A stretch of 49,011 nt of DNA from Spirochaetales bacterium (GTDB taxonomy: Bacteria; Spirochaetota; Spirochaetia; Sphaerochaetales; Sphaerochaetaceae), in NCBI GenBank assembly GCA_028722305.1, contig JAQYHB010000004.1:1-49011 (forward strand), given 5' to 3'. Under the pieces are notes generated by a model, which was not told where the DNA came from, made no database searches, and worked only from the letters and a program-made list of their open reading frames with translations. The position numbers and the translations under genes were made by a program. Below, in pieces: positions 8,214 through 16,956 of this stretch; within the stretch, counting starts at the first letter, position 1; every line of letters starts with the position of its first letter.

Positions 8214-9161
8214 CTAGCCTTCCATCTCCTTCAATGAACCGATCAGCGAGTGCTCGAAGAACCCGATCAACCGCTGGTAATTTCCACGGCCTGTGGTCAA
8301 CGCCAAGTCGGCGCGCACCTCCTCGCACTGGTCGCTGGAAATGATGGCGGGCGGGTAGCCGGAGGCCAGCAGTTCCAGATTCATGGCAAGCAGGGCGAAC
8401 ATGCCATCATGCCCGCCAAACGGGCAGAGACGGATCAGTTCCCCGAACAGGAACGACGCGCAGACCAACGGATGCAACATCTGCCACTCTTTTTCATACT
8501 GCATCATCAGAATCGCCATCTGGGCGGCGATAGAAAAGACCTTGCAATCGTCAGATCCGCCGGCAGGCAGGGAAGCGTCCCGATAGAGCAGGGAAGGCGT
8601 GTCATCAATACCGGCGAGCAAATCCCGCTCCAGGAGCCTGAGTTTCTGCTCGGAAAGGAACGGAGTATCCACCGCTCCCCTTTCAATCGGCCCCAGGCCG
8701 GTAACCGCAAGGGTGCGAAGCAGGATGGTCCGGCAGTTCAAGGCAAGCAGGGTCTCCTCGAAAGCCAAGGAAGGGACCATCGTTCCCTGATACAGAGCCT
8801 CGATATCGGTGGCAGAGACCGCCACCCCATCGAAGGCGAAAGCGCCGGAAACCAGGCGCGGGAGCTGGGAACGCATCACGGCCCATACTTCGTCAGGGTC
8901 ACGATCTGTTTCCGCCAGCCGCTGCTTCAGGGCATCCAGTTCCTTGTAGTTGACCGCTCCGGGACGCATGTTGGTGTTCTTGATGTGCCTGAGCGTCCTT
9001 CCATCCTGAGGTTTCGGAGTCCCGGCAGGAATATTCCACGCCCATCCATTCCGGATCACTCCATCGACCCTGCCTTCACTGCAGAGGATGCGCACCCTGC
9101 GCTCGGTCAGCCCCCACTGGAGGGCTGCCGTCTTGACATTCATGTACTGTACGGTTGCCAT
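8214..9161 (-). CDS. HTH protein with degenerate Fic domain (putative regulator or pseudoenzyme)
   Basis: This 315-residue protein has two parts. Residues 8-50 form an excisionase/MerR-like helix-turn-helix (KTAALQWGLTERRVRILCSE, then NGWAWNIPAGTPKP). Residues from about 100 follow the Fic fold: an inhibitory-helix-like VSATDIEAL and the core LHPLVCASFLFGELIR, then MNLELLASGYPPAII. The Fic active-site motif HPFxDGNGRxxR is replaced by CPFGGHDGMFAL (246-257), so the catalytic His, the metal-binding Asp and both Arg are lost. AMPylation is therefore unlikely and a DNA-binding or scaffold role is inferred. It sits four bases upstream of the deacylase gene, which makes a local regulator the simplest reading. 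GGAGG precedes the ATG closely; Met7 is an alternative start. Confidence 0.75.
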   Translation of the reverse strand: MATVQYMNVKTAALQWGLTERRVRILCSEGRVDGVIRNGWAWNIPAGTPKPQDGRTLRHIKNTNMRPGAVNYKELDALKQRLAETDRDPDEVWAVMRSQLPRLVSGAFAFDGVAVSATDIEALYQGTMVPSLAFEETLLALNCRTILLRTLAVTGLGPIERGAVDTPFLSEQKLRLLERDLLAGIDDTPSLLYRDASLPAGGSDDCKVFSIAAQMAILMMQYEKEWQMLHPLVCASFLFGELIRLCPFGGHDGMFALLAMNLELLASGYPPAIISSDQCEEVRADLALTTGRGNYQRLIGFFEHSLIGSLKEMEG

Positions 9162-9300
9162 GGCCTCCAGTATATCCTTTCATTCCGCAAGGAACAATAC
9201 TTCTCTCCGGCGGTAACCGCACGCACGCTTCCCTCGGCGATGGCTTCATTTGACCCCTTATTCCATATTTGCGATAATGGCTTCTCGTGGAGGCTGGATG

Positions 9301-10581
9301 ATGGACCAGTATGATGTCGTGATTGTGGGCAGCGGACCTGCCGGTATGGGAGCAGCGTTCGGGCTGAAGAAGCGGAGACCGGAGCTTTCGATTCTGATGA
9401 TCGACCAGGAGCCCTACTCGACCGGCGGCATGCGCAATGACTGCAAGATGAACTTCACCTATCCGATTGGATTCCCCACCGAATACTGGAACGAGGACGA
9501 GGCGAACACCTACCTTGACGAGGTCATTTCCTTCCTCCACCCACATTTCCTGGACAAGCTGAATGTCGAGGTCTACCAGAAACGCGCCCAAAAGCTGGAT
9601 TGCAGCCTGCTTTCCATCAGGCAGACCCATCTGGGGACCGATGGCGGCCTTCTGCTGATCAAGGAGCTGCAGAAAAAGCTCCGGGAGGAAGGGGTCGCCC
9701 TTTCCTTGGGGGAAAAGATGGTCAGCGCGGACCAAGGCCAGCAAATCATCCGTACCGACAAACGGGAAATCGGTTATCAGGCCCTGTTGGTCGCCCCTGG
9801 CCGCCATGGTTTCCAGTTCCTGCAGGACGTGATGCATCAGATCGACGTCCCCTTCATCGACAACATCGTCGACATCGGCATGCGCATCGAGACCCGTATC
9901 GAGCACTACCCTATCGTCAAAGACTATTACGACCCGAAGTTCTATTTTCCGGAAAAGGTGCGTACCTTCTGTACCAACAGCGGCAATGCCCATGTCGTGC
10001 AGGAACGCTATGTCACCTCCAGCGGCGAAAAATGGTTCAGCGTCAATGGACACGCATTCAGCGCCCATACGGAGACCAACAACGGACTGGTCAACTTCGC
10101 CATCCTGAAGACGGTCAGGCTGACCGAGCCGCTGGCAAGCGGCCAGTTGTTCGCCGAGCATCTCGGCCTGCAGGCGGCATTGCTTGGCGGGGGCAAGCCG
10201 ATCATGCAGCGCGTCGGGGATTTCCGCATGGGCTCACGCAGCAAGGCGGAGACCTTCAACCAGGATCTCTACGACTTCAAGCCGACCCTCAACGCCACAC
10301 CCGGTGACATCTCGCTCGCCATGCCCAGCAAGATCCTCCGTTACATCTGGAAGGCCATGAAGAACCTGGACACCATCGTCCCGGGAGTGCTTCACCCTTC
10401 CACCATCATGTACTATCCGGAAATCAAGTTCTACGCGAACAAGCCCCAGTACATCGACGACAACTTCAGGGTGAAGGAACACATCTGGTTCGCAGGGGAT
10501 GGTGCTGGCACCAGCCGCGGCATCACCGGCGCGTGGGCGAGCGGGCTGAGAGCTGCTGATGGAATCGTCAGGGCCCTGTAA
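9301..10581 (+). CDS. FAD-dependent dehydrogenase, COG2509-like
   Basis: This 426-residue flavoprotein has an N-terminal Rossmann FAD-binding loop VVIVGSGPAGMG, a conserved YSTGGMRNDCKMNF segment with a cysteine, and the C-terminal FAD signature WFAGDGAGTSRGI. This pattern matches the uncharacterised FAD-dependent dehydrogenase group COG2509, whose substrate is not known. I placed the start at 9301 because GGAGG lies seven bases upstream; the ATG at 9298 is equally in frame, and ATG 9277 lacks a good site. It is transcribed divergently from the HTH-Fic gene with about 140 bases between, and converges on the esterase gene. No electron-transfer partner is adjacent. Confidence 0.8.
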   Translation: MDQYDVVIVGSGPAGMGAAFGLKKRRPELSILMIDQEPYSTGGMRNDCKMNFTYPIGFPTEYWNEDEANTYLDEVISFLHPHFLDKLNVEVYQKRAQKLDCSLLSIRQTHLGTDGGLLLIKELQKKLREEGVALSLGEKMVSADQGQQIIRTDKREIGYQALLVAPGRHGFQFLQDVMHQIDVPFIDNIVDIGMRIETRIEHYPIVKDYYDPKFYFPEKVRTFCTNSGNAHVVQERYVTSSGEKWFSVNGHAFSAHTETNNGLVNFAILKTVRLTEPLASGQLFAEHLGLQAALLGGGKPIMQRVGDFRMGSRSKAETFNQDLYDFKPTLNATPGDISLAMPSKILRYIWKAMKNLDTIVPGVLHPSTIMYYPEIKFYANKPQYIDDNFRVKEHIWFAGDGAGTSRGITGAWASGLRAADGIVRAL

Positions 10582-10602
10582 CCAATAGGGCGCGCCCGGC
10601 AA

Positions 10603-11400
10603 TCAGCCGCCAAGACCGTAATCAAACTGGTCCCGCAGCCATCGCAGGCAAAGGGCGATCCATGCATGGACGGCTTCGTCTGGCGTGTTCACCTCGTCGT
10701 CGCAGGTCGAAAGGCCATGCCTGCCATGGGGGAACAAGTGGAGCTCGAAAGAGACGTGGTGGGCATGGAGGGCCTGCGCATACCACAGGCTGTTCTCCAC
10801 CGGCACCGAGGCATCCTCAACCGTATGCCAGATGAAGGTCGGCGGGTGGTTGTCGGTCACCTGGTCTTCCAAGGACAACAACCGCATCAGCTTCCCATCC
10901 CCACCGGTGATATTGTCCACACTGCCCTGGTGGCAATGGCCCTTCTTGGTGGTGATGACGGGATAGCAGAGGATCAACGCGTCCGGACGGTTCAGATGGT
11001 CCGCTTTGGCGATCTCCGGCAAATCAAACAGACAGGCAAGGGAAGCCGCCAGGTGTCCCCCTGCAGAGAATCCCATCAATGCGATCCGGTTGGGATCACA
11101 GAGCCACTCGACGGCATGGCTTCGGATGGCGACGAGCGCGTCGGAAGCCTCCTTCAACGGTTCGAGACCGGCACAGTCGGGAAACACCGAATATTCCAGG
11201 ATAAAGACGTTGTAGCCTTCCGCCAGAAACTGCATGGCCACATGGTCCCTCTCACGCCAAGATCGTGTCCTGTAACCACCACCCGGGCAGACAACCACCG
11301 ATGGGCGGATGTTCTTGATGCCACCGTCATCCACGTAATCCTGCAGATACCCCACAAGCGGAACCCTCTTGGGCCCCACGCTCATTTGTATGATTTTCAT
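10603..11400 (-). CDS. Alpha/beta-hydrolase, BD-FAE/esterase-lipase type
   Basis: This 265-residue cytoplasmic hydrolase (no signal peptide) has the oxyanion-hole sequence VVCPGGGYRTRS, the nucleophile elbow GFSAGGH (Ser), an acid residue probably in the VEDASVPVEN segment, and the catalytic His in HGRHGLST. It resembles carbohydrate or acyl esterases of the BD-FAE/AXE group, which often deacetylate sugars. The start is placed at ATG 11400 (MKIIQMSVG), the first position that gives the family N-terminus; the ribosome-binding site is weak. It lies downstream of the dat-ddc pair on the same strand, 97 bases away. The substrate is unknown. Confidence 0.8.
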   Translation of the reverse strand: MKIIQMSVGPKRVPLVGYLQDYVDDGGIKNIRPSVVVCPGGGYRTRSWRERDHVAMQFLAEGYNVFILEYSVFPDCAGLEPLKEASDALVAIRSHAVEWLCDPNRIALMGFSAGGHLAASLACLFDLPEIAKADHLNRPDALILCYPVITTKKGHCHQGSVDNITGGDGKLMRLLSLEDQVTDNHPPTFIWHTVEDASVPVENSLWYAQALHAHHVSFELHLFPHGRHGLSTCDDEVNTPDEAVHAWIALCLRWLRDQFDYGLGG

Positions 11401-11497
11401 GAAACTAGATGGTAGCACAACAAGAGCATAGAGACAAATGTAAGAAGGCCGACAGTACAAACCATCAGCCCTCTTGCTACGAGAAACGCCTTGCTGT

Positions 11498-12931
11498 TCA
11501 GCTCTTCTTGATCAGGGCGAACAACTCGTCAAGATGCTCGTGGCTGACACGCGGATTGAGCAAGGTGAACTTCAGGCAGACCTTCCCTTCGTAGACGGTC
11601 TGGCCCATGACGGTGCCGGCGAGCAAAAGTTTTCTCCGGACCTGCTTGTTGCGTTCGTCACTTCCCTTCAGGCGGAAGACAATCGAGCTGAGTTCGGGCT
11701 CGTTGACCACTTCGTAGGCCGGATCCTTCTTCAAGGTTTCATAGGCATAGCGGGCATTGCCGATCACCTTGTCGATGATGGCGGCGAACCCATCCTTTCC
11801 CCTTGTCTGGAAGGCGACCCATACCTTCAAGGCGTCGAAGCGACGGGTCGTCTGGATGGACTTGCCAACCAGGTTGGTATAACCGTCCTCTTCGTCCTCC
11901 TCCCTGTTCAGATAATCGGCATGGAGCATGCAAGGCGCAAGGTCCTTCTTGTCCTTGACAAGCACAGCGCTACCGCTGATGGGGATCAGGAACATCTTGT
12001 GGAAGTCCAAGGTGATGGAATCGCACAAGGAAAGATCTCCAAGACGGCTCTTGTACGTATCGGACAGGATGGCTGCCGAGCCATAGGCGGCATCAGCATG
12101 CAGCCACAGGCCATACGTGTCGGCGATTCGCTTCAAGGCATGCACATCATCAATCGAGCCGAAATCGGTCGTTCCGATGGTGGCGACAAGACAGAAGGGC
12201 CTTTTTCCATTGGCAACGTCTTCCTTGATCATCGCCTCCAGCTTGGCCACATCCATCTTGCACCGCTTGTCGACCGGCACCTTGCGGACCGCCTGGTAGC
12301 CAAGTCCAAGCAGATGGCAGCTCTTCTCCATCGAGAAGTGGCTGATCTCGGACGTGTACAACCGGAAGTCCGCGTAGCAGGACGGCAGGCCAAGCTTCTT
12401 CACATCGTGGGAGAGCACCTCATTGCAGTACCAATCGCGGGCAAAGAAGATGGCGGAAAGGTTGGACTGGGAACCACCAGAGGTGAACGCACCATCGGCA
12501 TTCCCGTCATACCCATACAGCTTGCAAAGCTGGCCAACCACCTCGACCTCGACCTCGGTGGCGATGGGGCTCTGGTCCCAGGAATCCATCGATTGGTTGA
12601 AGGCAGCGATCATCTGCTCGGCGGCAAGGCTTTCCAGAAGGCCGGGGCTATGCAGGTGCGCCATGTAGTTGGTCGAGGAGACGTGGACGAACCCGGGAAT
12701 AATCTCCTGCTCCATCTCCCTCAACACTTGGGCATAGCCTTTGCCATGCTCCGGAAGCATGGTGTGGTGGATGCGGGCTTTGAGCTGGTCGGGGGTCAGG
12801 CCTCCATAGGCCTTTTCCCCCTGCATACCACGGAGAATCGCCTCCGTCGTGGCCTCGACCATCCGCTTGTATTCGATCTGGCTTTCCGTCTCCTCGGAAA
12901 GCAGGATTGCGTCCTTATTTGCCACAGACAT
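11498..12931 (-). CDS. ddc: L-2,4-diaminobutyrate decarboxylase (PLP group II decarboxylase)
   Basis: This 477-residue PLP enzyme turns L-2,4-diaminobutyrate into 1,3-diaminopropane and CO2. The group II decarboxylase layout is intact: NYMAHLHSPGLLESLAAEQM near the N-terminus, GAFTSGGSQSNLSA, LHADAAYGSAAIL for cofactor Asp, and the PLP lysine in DFHKMFLIP. The assignment as a diaminobutyrate rather than a glutamate or aromatic enzyme rests on its partner: the start overlaps the end of the aminotransferase gene by 17 bases, the same pairing known from Acinetobacter and Haemophilus. GAGG about nine bases before the ATG supports the start. The product can serve as a polyamine in its own right or as a norspermidine precursor; no later norspermidine genes are in the window. 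Confidence 0.85.
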   Translation of the reverse strand: MSVANKDAILLSEETESQIEYKRMVEATTEAILRGMQGEKAYGGLTPDQLKARIHHTMLPEHGKGYAQVLREMEQEIIPGFVHVSSTNYMAHLHSPGLLESLAAEQMIAAFNQSMDSWDQSPIATEVEVEVVGQLCKLYGYDGNADGAFTSGGSQSNLSAIFFARDWYCNEVLSHDVKKLGLPSCYADFRLYTSEISHFSMEKSCHLLGLGYQAVRKVPVDKRCKMDVAKLEAMIKEDVANGKRPFCLVATIGTTDFGSIDDVHALKRIADTYGLWLHADAAYGSAAILSDTYKSRLGDLSLCDSITLDFHKMFLIPISGSAVLVKDKKDLAPCMLHADYLNREEDEEDGYTNLVGKSIQTTRRFDALKVWVAFQTRGKDGFAAIIDKVIGNARYAYETLKKDPAYEVVNEPELSSIVFRLKGSDERNKQVRRKLLLAGTVMGQTVYEGKVCLKFTLLNPRVSHEHLDELFALIKKS

Positions 12932-14270
12932 CGGCGTTTACCTCGGAGACAGCCTCTTCAAAAGCCTTCAGCATGGTGTCAATCTCGTCCATGGAGACGT
13001 TCAGCGCACCCAGACAGCGCATCGTGGCGCCGTCGCGACCGCCACGCTCCATGATGACCTTGCGAAGGAAGCAACCCTGCTGCACTTTTGCCGCGATGGA
13101 ACCATCGTACAGCGGAGTGCCGTTCAAATCCTTTGGTCCGTTGGGATTGATGAACTCGATACCAATCATCAAGCCACGGCCACGGACATTGCCGATGACA
13201 GGATACGTGGACTTCATTGCTTCGATGGAAGCCATGATGTAATCGCCCTTTCTGGCAACATCGGCAAGGAACTTCGGATCCGAGACGCGGCGCATGACAA
13301 TGGTGCCGGCTTTCATGGCAAGCTGGTCGCCACGGAACGTGCCGGTATGTGCCCCAGGCTTCCACTGGTCGAGTTTCTCGTCATAGACCACTACAGACAA
13401 CGGCAACGAACCACCGATTCCCTTGCTCATCGTAATCACATCCGGACAGATGTCTCCGTAACTGAACGCGAAGAACTTGCCCGAACGTCCCATGCCGGCC
13501 TGGACTTCATCGCAGATCATCGGAATCCCCAGTTCCTTGGTCACACGGCGGACCGTCTGCAGGAACTTGGCGGGAGCGGGAATCGCGCCACCCTCGCCTT
13601 GGATCGCCTCGAGAATGACCGCGGCTGGCTTGGGAACACCACTTTCGGGATCTTTCAGCATGGACTCGAAATAGTTGCAACAGGCATTGATGCAACCCTC
13701 GTCGCTTCCGGCTCCGAAGGGATCGCGGTAGACATAGGGATACGGCATGAACTGCACACCCGGCATCAGGTTGGAAATCGGGCTCTTCTCGCCAAGGTTT
13801 CCTGTCAGGGAAAGAGCGCCATGGCCCATCCCATGGAACGCACCGCTGAAAGCGATGACGGATGAACGGCCGGTAGCGGTCTTGCAAAGCTTGATGGCGG
13901 CATCGGTGGCATCTGTTCCGCTTGGGGAGCAGAACTGCACCTTCGCATGCCCTTTCAGGGGCGCGGGAAGCAGACTGAACAACGTCTGGACAAACTCATC
14001 TTTGGTCGGAGTGGTCAAATCAAGCGTATGCAGCGGAGCATCAGACTGAATCATCTCCACCATCGCCTTGTTCACTTCATCATCATTATGGCCAAGGACC
14101 AAGGTGCCGGCTCCACACAGGAAGTCGAGGTACCTGTTGCCTTCCACATCCTCAACCCAAGAACCCTTTGCCCTCTTGAGCGATACCGGGAATTTCCTTG
14201 GATAGGTTCTCGCATTCGACTCTGTCTGATTCTGGTGATCAAGATAATAGCGGTTGGTTTCGTTCTGCAT
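12915..14270 (-). CDS. dat: Diaminobutyrate--2-oxoglutarate aminotransferase
   Basis: This class III PLP aminotransferase of 451 residues makes L-2,4-diaminobutyrate from aspartate semialdehyde and glutamate. It has YLDFLCGAGTLVLGHND near the N-terminus, FCSPSGTDATDAAIKL for the phosphate site, ICDEVQAGMGRSGKFF for cofactor Asp, and the Schiff-base lysine in TMSKGIGGSLP. The start is ATG 14270, preceded by AGAAGGC; the ATG at 14291 has no ribosome-binding site. It is the first gene of a two-gene operon with the decarboxylase. An ectoine EctB role is less likely because the partner is a decarboxylase and no ectA or ectC is near. Confidence 0.87.
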   Translation of the reverse strand: MQNETNRYYLDHQNQTESNARTYPRKFPVSLKRAKGSWVEDVEGNRYLDFLCGAGTLVLGHNDDEVNKAMVEMIQSDAPLHTLDLTTPTKDEFVQTLFSLLPAPLKGHAKVQFCSPSGTDATDAAIKLCKTATGRSSVIAFSGAFHGMGHGALSLTGNLGEKSPISNLMPGVQFMPYPYVYRDPFGAGSDEGCINACCNYFESMLKDPESGVPKPAAVILEAIQGEGGAIPAPAKFLQTVRRVTKELGIPMICDEVQAGMGRSGKFFAFSYGDICPDVITMSKGIGGSLPLSVVVYDEKLDQWKPGAHTGTFRGDQLAMKAGTIVMRRVSDPKFLADVARKGDYIMASIEAMKSTYPVIGNVRGRGLMIGIEFINPNGPKDLNGTPLYDGSIAAKVQQGCFLRKVIMERGGRDGATMRCLGALNVSMDEIDTMLKAFEEAVSEVNADVCGK

Positions 14271-14576
14271 TGTCTTCTGCCTTCTCTGCATTCAGTACGG
14301 GCCCTTTCCGGGTAGCCGTGTCTTGTTATCTTTGTCCCTGCCCTCAAGGGCATATAAAGTCTCTGTTCCGTAAAAGCGAAACAAGCAATTTATATAGCAC
14401 AAAGGGGAAAAAGGAAAGCCTTTTCCCCAAGTTTTTTCACAATCTTACTAATTCATTTTCCTGATTTGAATTACATGACACATCAAAGCCAAGACAAGGT
14501 CTATTATGGTTTTATGGTGCTTTCTGATTTTGTACTTCTCCGGTCCTTTGGAAATAAGAAAAAGGAATTCTTGGTA
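14271..14576. other. Intergenic region upstream of dat; terminator-like hairpin inside
   Basis: This stretch of 306 bases has no gene. It must hold the dat promoter on the minus strand; only a weak -10-like TATATA near 14390 is visible. A hairpin of GGGGAAAAAGG (14404-14414) and CCTTTTCCCC (14419-14428) with a T6 run after it on the plus strand, and a T-rich flank on the minus strand, may end the transcript of the GtrII-like gene that stops at 14577. The sequence here is visibly AT-richer than the metabolic region to its left. Confidence 0.4.
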
Positions 14577-16247
14577 TTAGAGGAAAATGGGATCTAGGAG
14601 GTAAGGTCCATCCTTAAGTTTCACGAGAATGCAATCAGGAAGTTCTTTTATATACCCCTTGTTTGGATATGCTGGCATGGATTCAAAAATGGAAATGAAC
14701 TCATCCATATCGGCAGGTTGGATAAATTGCACATCTATCCCCTGATAGGAAAGTCCGTGAACCCGCATGAAGGCAGTGCCTCGGGAGGAAGTCTCATACG
14801 GGTTTTGGGAACGGAAAATCGAAGAACGCAAACGAATGAAATTCTGGTCGAATTCATACTCCTTCTTTCCTGCAATCAAAAGAGGCTTTGCATGCACATC
14901 ATCCTTGACAGTATTCTTGATATCAGCATCAAGCTCCCTGATAAAAGCTACTTCAGCTTGGTATTGCCGTTGGTTTGAATAGAGCAATACGGCATTTTGT
15001 TGAGCCATAACCCATGTGTCGGCAAATCCTATGACGGCAAGGAGAATCGACCATCGGCGGGAAGTGTGAACAAGAAGCCAGATGGCTATGGCCCCCATCA
15101 CAAGAGGAACAACGGATTGAACCCTGTTACGTACCGCCTCACGAGCTACAAACGGGAATATCAGCACTGTCAAAGGAAGGCAGATAACTGCTAGTACCCA
15201 TACAACGGACTTTCTGTTCTGCTTCTGGAACGCAAGCACCCAGAAAAGCAACACCATCGGCGCATACATCCAGTTGGCCATACCATACAAGTCGCGATGG
15301 ATGGTTGCCACAGAACCCCATCCCGTAGAGGAATGGGCGGCAATATACGGGTCAAAAAGCAATGAAGCAAGCTTGCTGCTGCCAAACTCCAACATGTAGG
15401 CGTACCGAACAATACCCTTCAAAGGGTTCTCCACGGCCCTTTCCACTCGGTTGAACAAAAAATCAGTGGAAGGAATTTGAAACACCCATTTCTGAATAAG
15501 CATATTGAGGATGGAATAACACAGAAGTGATGCGCCAAGACCCAACATGGCAAGAATGGCAAAAGACCATTCTTGGCGTGCATCCATCGGTTTCCATTCC
15601 CGAATGAATAAAAAGAAAACCAAAATGCCTCCGACAAGCATCATCACGATGCCTTGGTAGACGGAAATCAGGAAAACAAACAGCAAGCAGGAAAGCAGGA
15701 ACCAATTCCACCGTCTGCCAAGCAATGACCGACAGAACCAGAGAACAGCAAAAGGAGACAGACAAAGAATGAAAGACGTCTCCGCACACTGTACTGAATA
15801 GTACATCTGGTCCACAAATGCAGCATTGGCGAGATAGAATGAACCAAACAACCAGCTGGCATATTCTGGAAGTGGCTTTCCCGCGACGACCTCGAGGAAA
15901 TAGCACCAGATTGTTGCACTCAACCACAAGAACAGCAAACCGACAAAATAGGATGCATATGGATTGAACTGGTCAATCCAGAAGATTTTCTGCAAGAAGA
16001 CCAACCCGAAACGACCGATTCGCTTCCAATTGATAAACCGCTGGACAGCCATGTATTCTTCCGTGTCGACCCCGATGTTTCCCTGGAACAGCATCACACC
16101 ATAGACAAACAGGGCGAGCACCAGAAAGAAACGTGTTTGCCAACGGTGTCTCTGAACATATGCGTACCATCCACAAACCAAGTTATCGTCCAATGAAGCA
16201 TCCCTCTTTATTTCCATATTGCGCGCCTTCACTTTGCTGCCTTCCAT
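14577..16247 (-). CDS. Integral-membrane glucosyltransferase of the GtrII type
   Basis: This 556-residue polytopic membrane protein has about ten to twelve hydrophobic helices and a C-terminal soluble tail. An acidic motif GNIGVDTEEY follows the first helix, the position of the catalytic acidic residues in GtrII/GT-C enzymes, and YSVQCAETSFILCLSPFAVL resembles the family core. Such proteins transfer a sugar from undecaprenyl phosphate to the outer-face glycan. The gene is divergent from gtrA-gtrB, which supply and flip the lipid-linked sugar, so the three form a Gtr-like modification module. The start at 16247 has AAAGGG upstream; the ATG at 16217 (MEIKRDAS) also has AAGG and is possible. The linkage and sugar are unknown. 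Confidence 0.75.
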   Translation of the reverse strand: MEGSKVKARNMEIKRDASLDDNLVCGWYAYVQRHRWQTRFFLVLALFVYGVMLFQGNIGVDTEEYMAVQRFINWKRIGRFGLVFLQKIFWIDQFNPYASYFVGLLFLWLSATIWCYFLEVVAGKPLPEYASWLFGSFYLANAAFVDQMYYSVQCAETSFILCLSPFAVLWFCRSLLGRRWNWFLLSCLLFVFLISVYQGIVMMLVGGILVFFLFIREWKPMDARQEWSFAILAMLGLGASLLCYSILNMLIQKWVFQIPSTDFLFNRVERAVENPLKGIVRYAYMLEFGSSKLASLLFDPYIAAHSSTGWGSVATIHRDLYGMANWMYAPMVLLFWVLAFQKQNRKSVVWVLAVICLPLTVLIFPFVAREAVRNRVQSVVPLVMGAIAIWLLVHTSRRWSILLAVIGFADTWVMAQQNAVLLYSNQRQYQAEVAFIRELDADIKNTVKDDVHAKPLLIAGKKEYEFDQNFIRLRSSIFRSQNPYETSSRGTAFMRVHGLSYQGIDVQFIQPADMDEFISIFESMPAYPNKGYIKELPDCILVKLKDGPYLLDPIFL

Positions 16248-16506
16248 ACTACCCTTTCACGCCAATATCGCTAAGTCAATATTTTTCCTTTGTCAAGGTG
16301 CATGTGCGTTTCAATCGCATGTATCCGAGGTCTCGCGGTTTTTATGTGATGCCTTTTCGCATAAGGGCAAAAAGTATGTTTGTCTTTCACATCAGGTTTT
16401 CTTTTTAGGGGTCTTTCCATAAAACTGGCATTGCATATTCCTTAGGGAGAGTCTATGATTTTACTGTGATTAAGACATCTATAGAGAAGAATGGGAAAAA
16501 GCCTAT
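16248..16506. promoter_or_regulatory. Divergent promoter region of the Gtr module
   Basis: This is AT-rich with no gene. For the gtrA operon the best promoter match is TTGCAT (16431-16436) and TATGAT (16454-16459), spaced exactly 17. For the divergent glucosyltransferase a perfect minus-strand -35 TTGACA (complement at 16291-16296) is visible, but its -10 is poor. Matches are by eye. Confidence 0.35.
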
Positions 16507-16950
16507 ATGTCAGGAGCCATGAAAGAATCCATACGAACACGTATGGAGATGTGGCCGCATTCAGATACCTGTAGAAAAATCATCCATTTCTGTTTCTGGG
16601 GAGTGCTTACAACAATAATGAACGTTGCAGTCTACCTGCTTTGTCGCAAAACGGGGATTGTCGTTTCTATTTCCACAGCTCTCGCATGGTTTCTCAGTGT
16701 CCTGTTCGCCTACATAACCAACAAACTCTACGTCTTTGACTCCCATGAGCATGGGCGGAAAGCAATTTGGAGGGAACTCTGGATGTTCTACAGTTCCCGC
16801 CTTCTTTCCGGTCTCTTGGATATCGCCATCATGTACGTGCTGGTGACGTTGTTCAAAAGCAATGAACTGCTTGCCAAGATCATTGATGAATTCGCAGTGA
16901 GCGCGATGAACTTCTTGCTAAGTTTCCTAGTTATTTTCAGAAAAAGGTGA
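16507..16950 (+). CDS. gtrA: GtrA family membrane protein (putative lipid-linked sugar flippase)
   Basis: This small membrane protein of 147 residues has four hydrophobic segments in the GtrA pattern (FCFWGVLTTIMNVAVYLLC, ALAWFLSVLFAYITNKLYVF, and two after a polar loop). GtrA proteins are thought to move undecaprenyl-phosphate sugars across the inner membrane. The ITNKLYVF sequence at the end of helix two is a hallmark. It is followed six bases later by the GT2 gene. The ATG at 16507 is used; the ATG at 16519, just after AGGAG, is an alternative. Confidence 0.88.
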   Translation: MSGAMKESIRTRMEMWPHSDTCRKIIHFCFWGVLTTIMNVAVYLLCRKTGIVVSISTALAWFLSVLFAYITNKLYVFDSHEHGRKAIWRELWMFYSSRLLSGLLDIAIMYVLVTLFKSNELLAKIIDEFAVSAMNFLLSFLVIFRKR

Positions 16951-16956
16951 TTTTCT

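Noticed and set aside
11474-13054. Plus-strand frame of 526 codons opposite the decarboxylase gene
   Set aside because: It is an antisense shadow: the minus strand has intact PLP-enzyme motifs and a ribosome-binding site, and this frame looks like no protein family.
16248-16506. Possible ops/JUMPStart-like element upstream of gtrA
   Set aside because: I looked for the GGCGGTAG core and found no copy in this gap.
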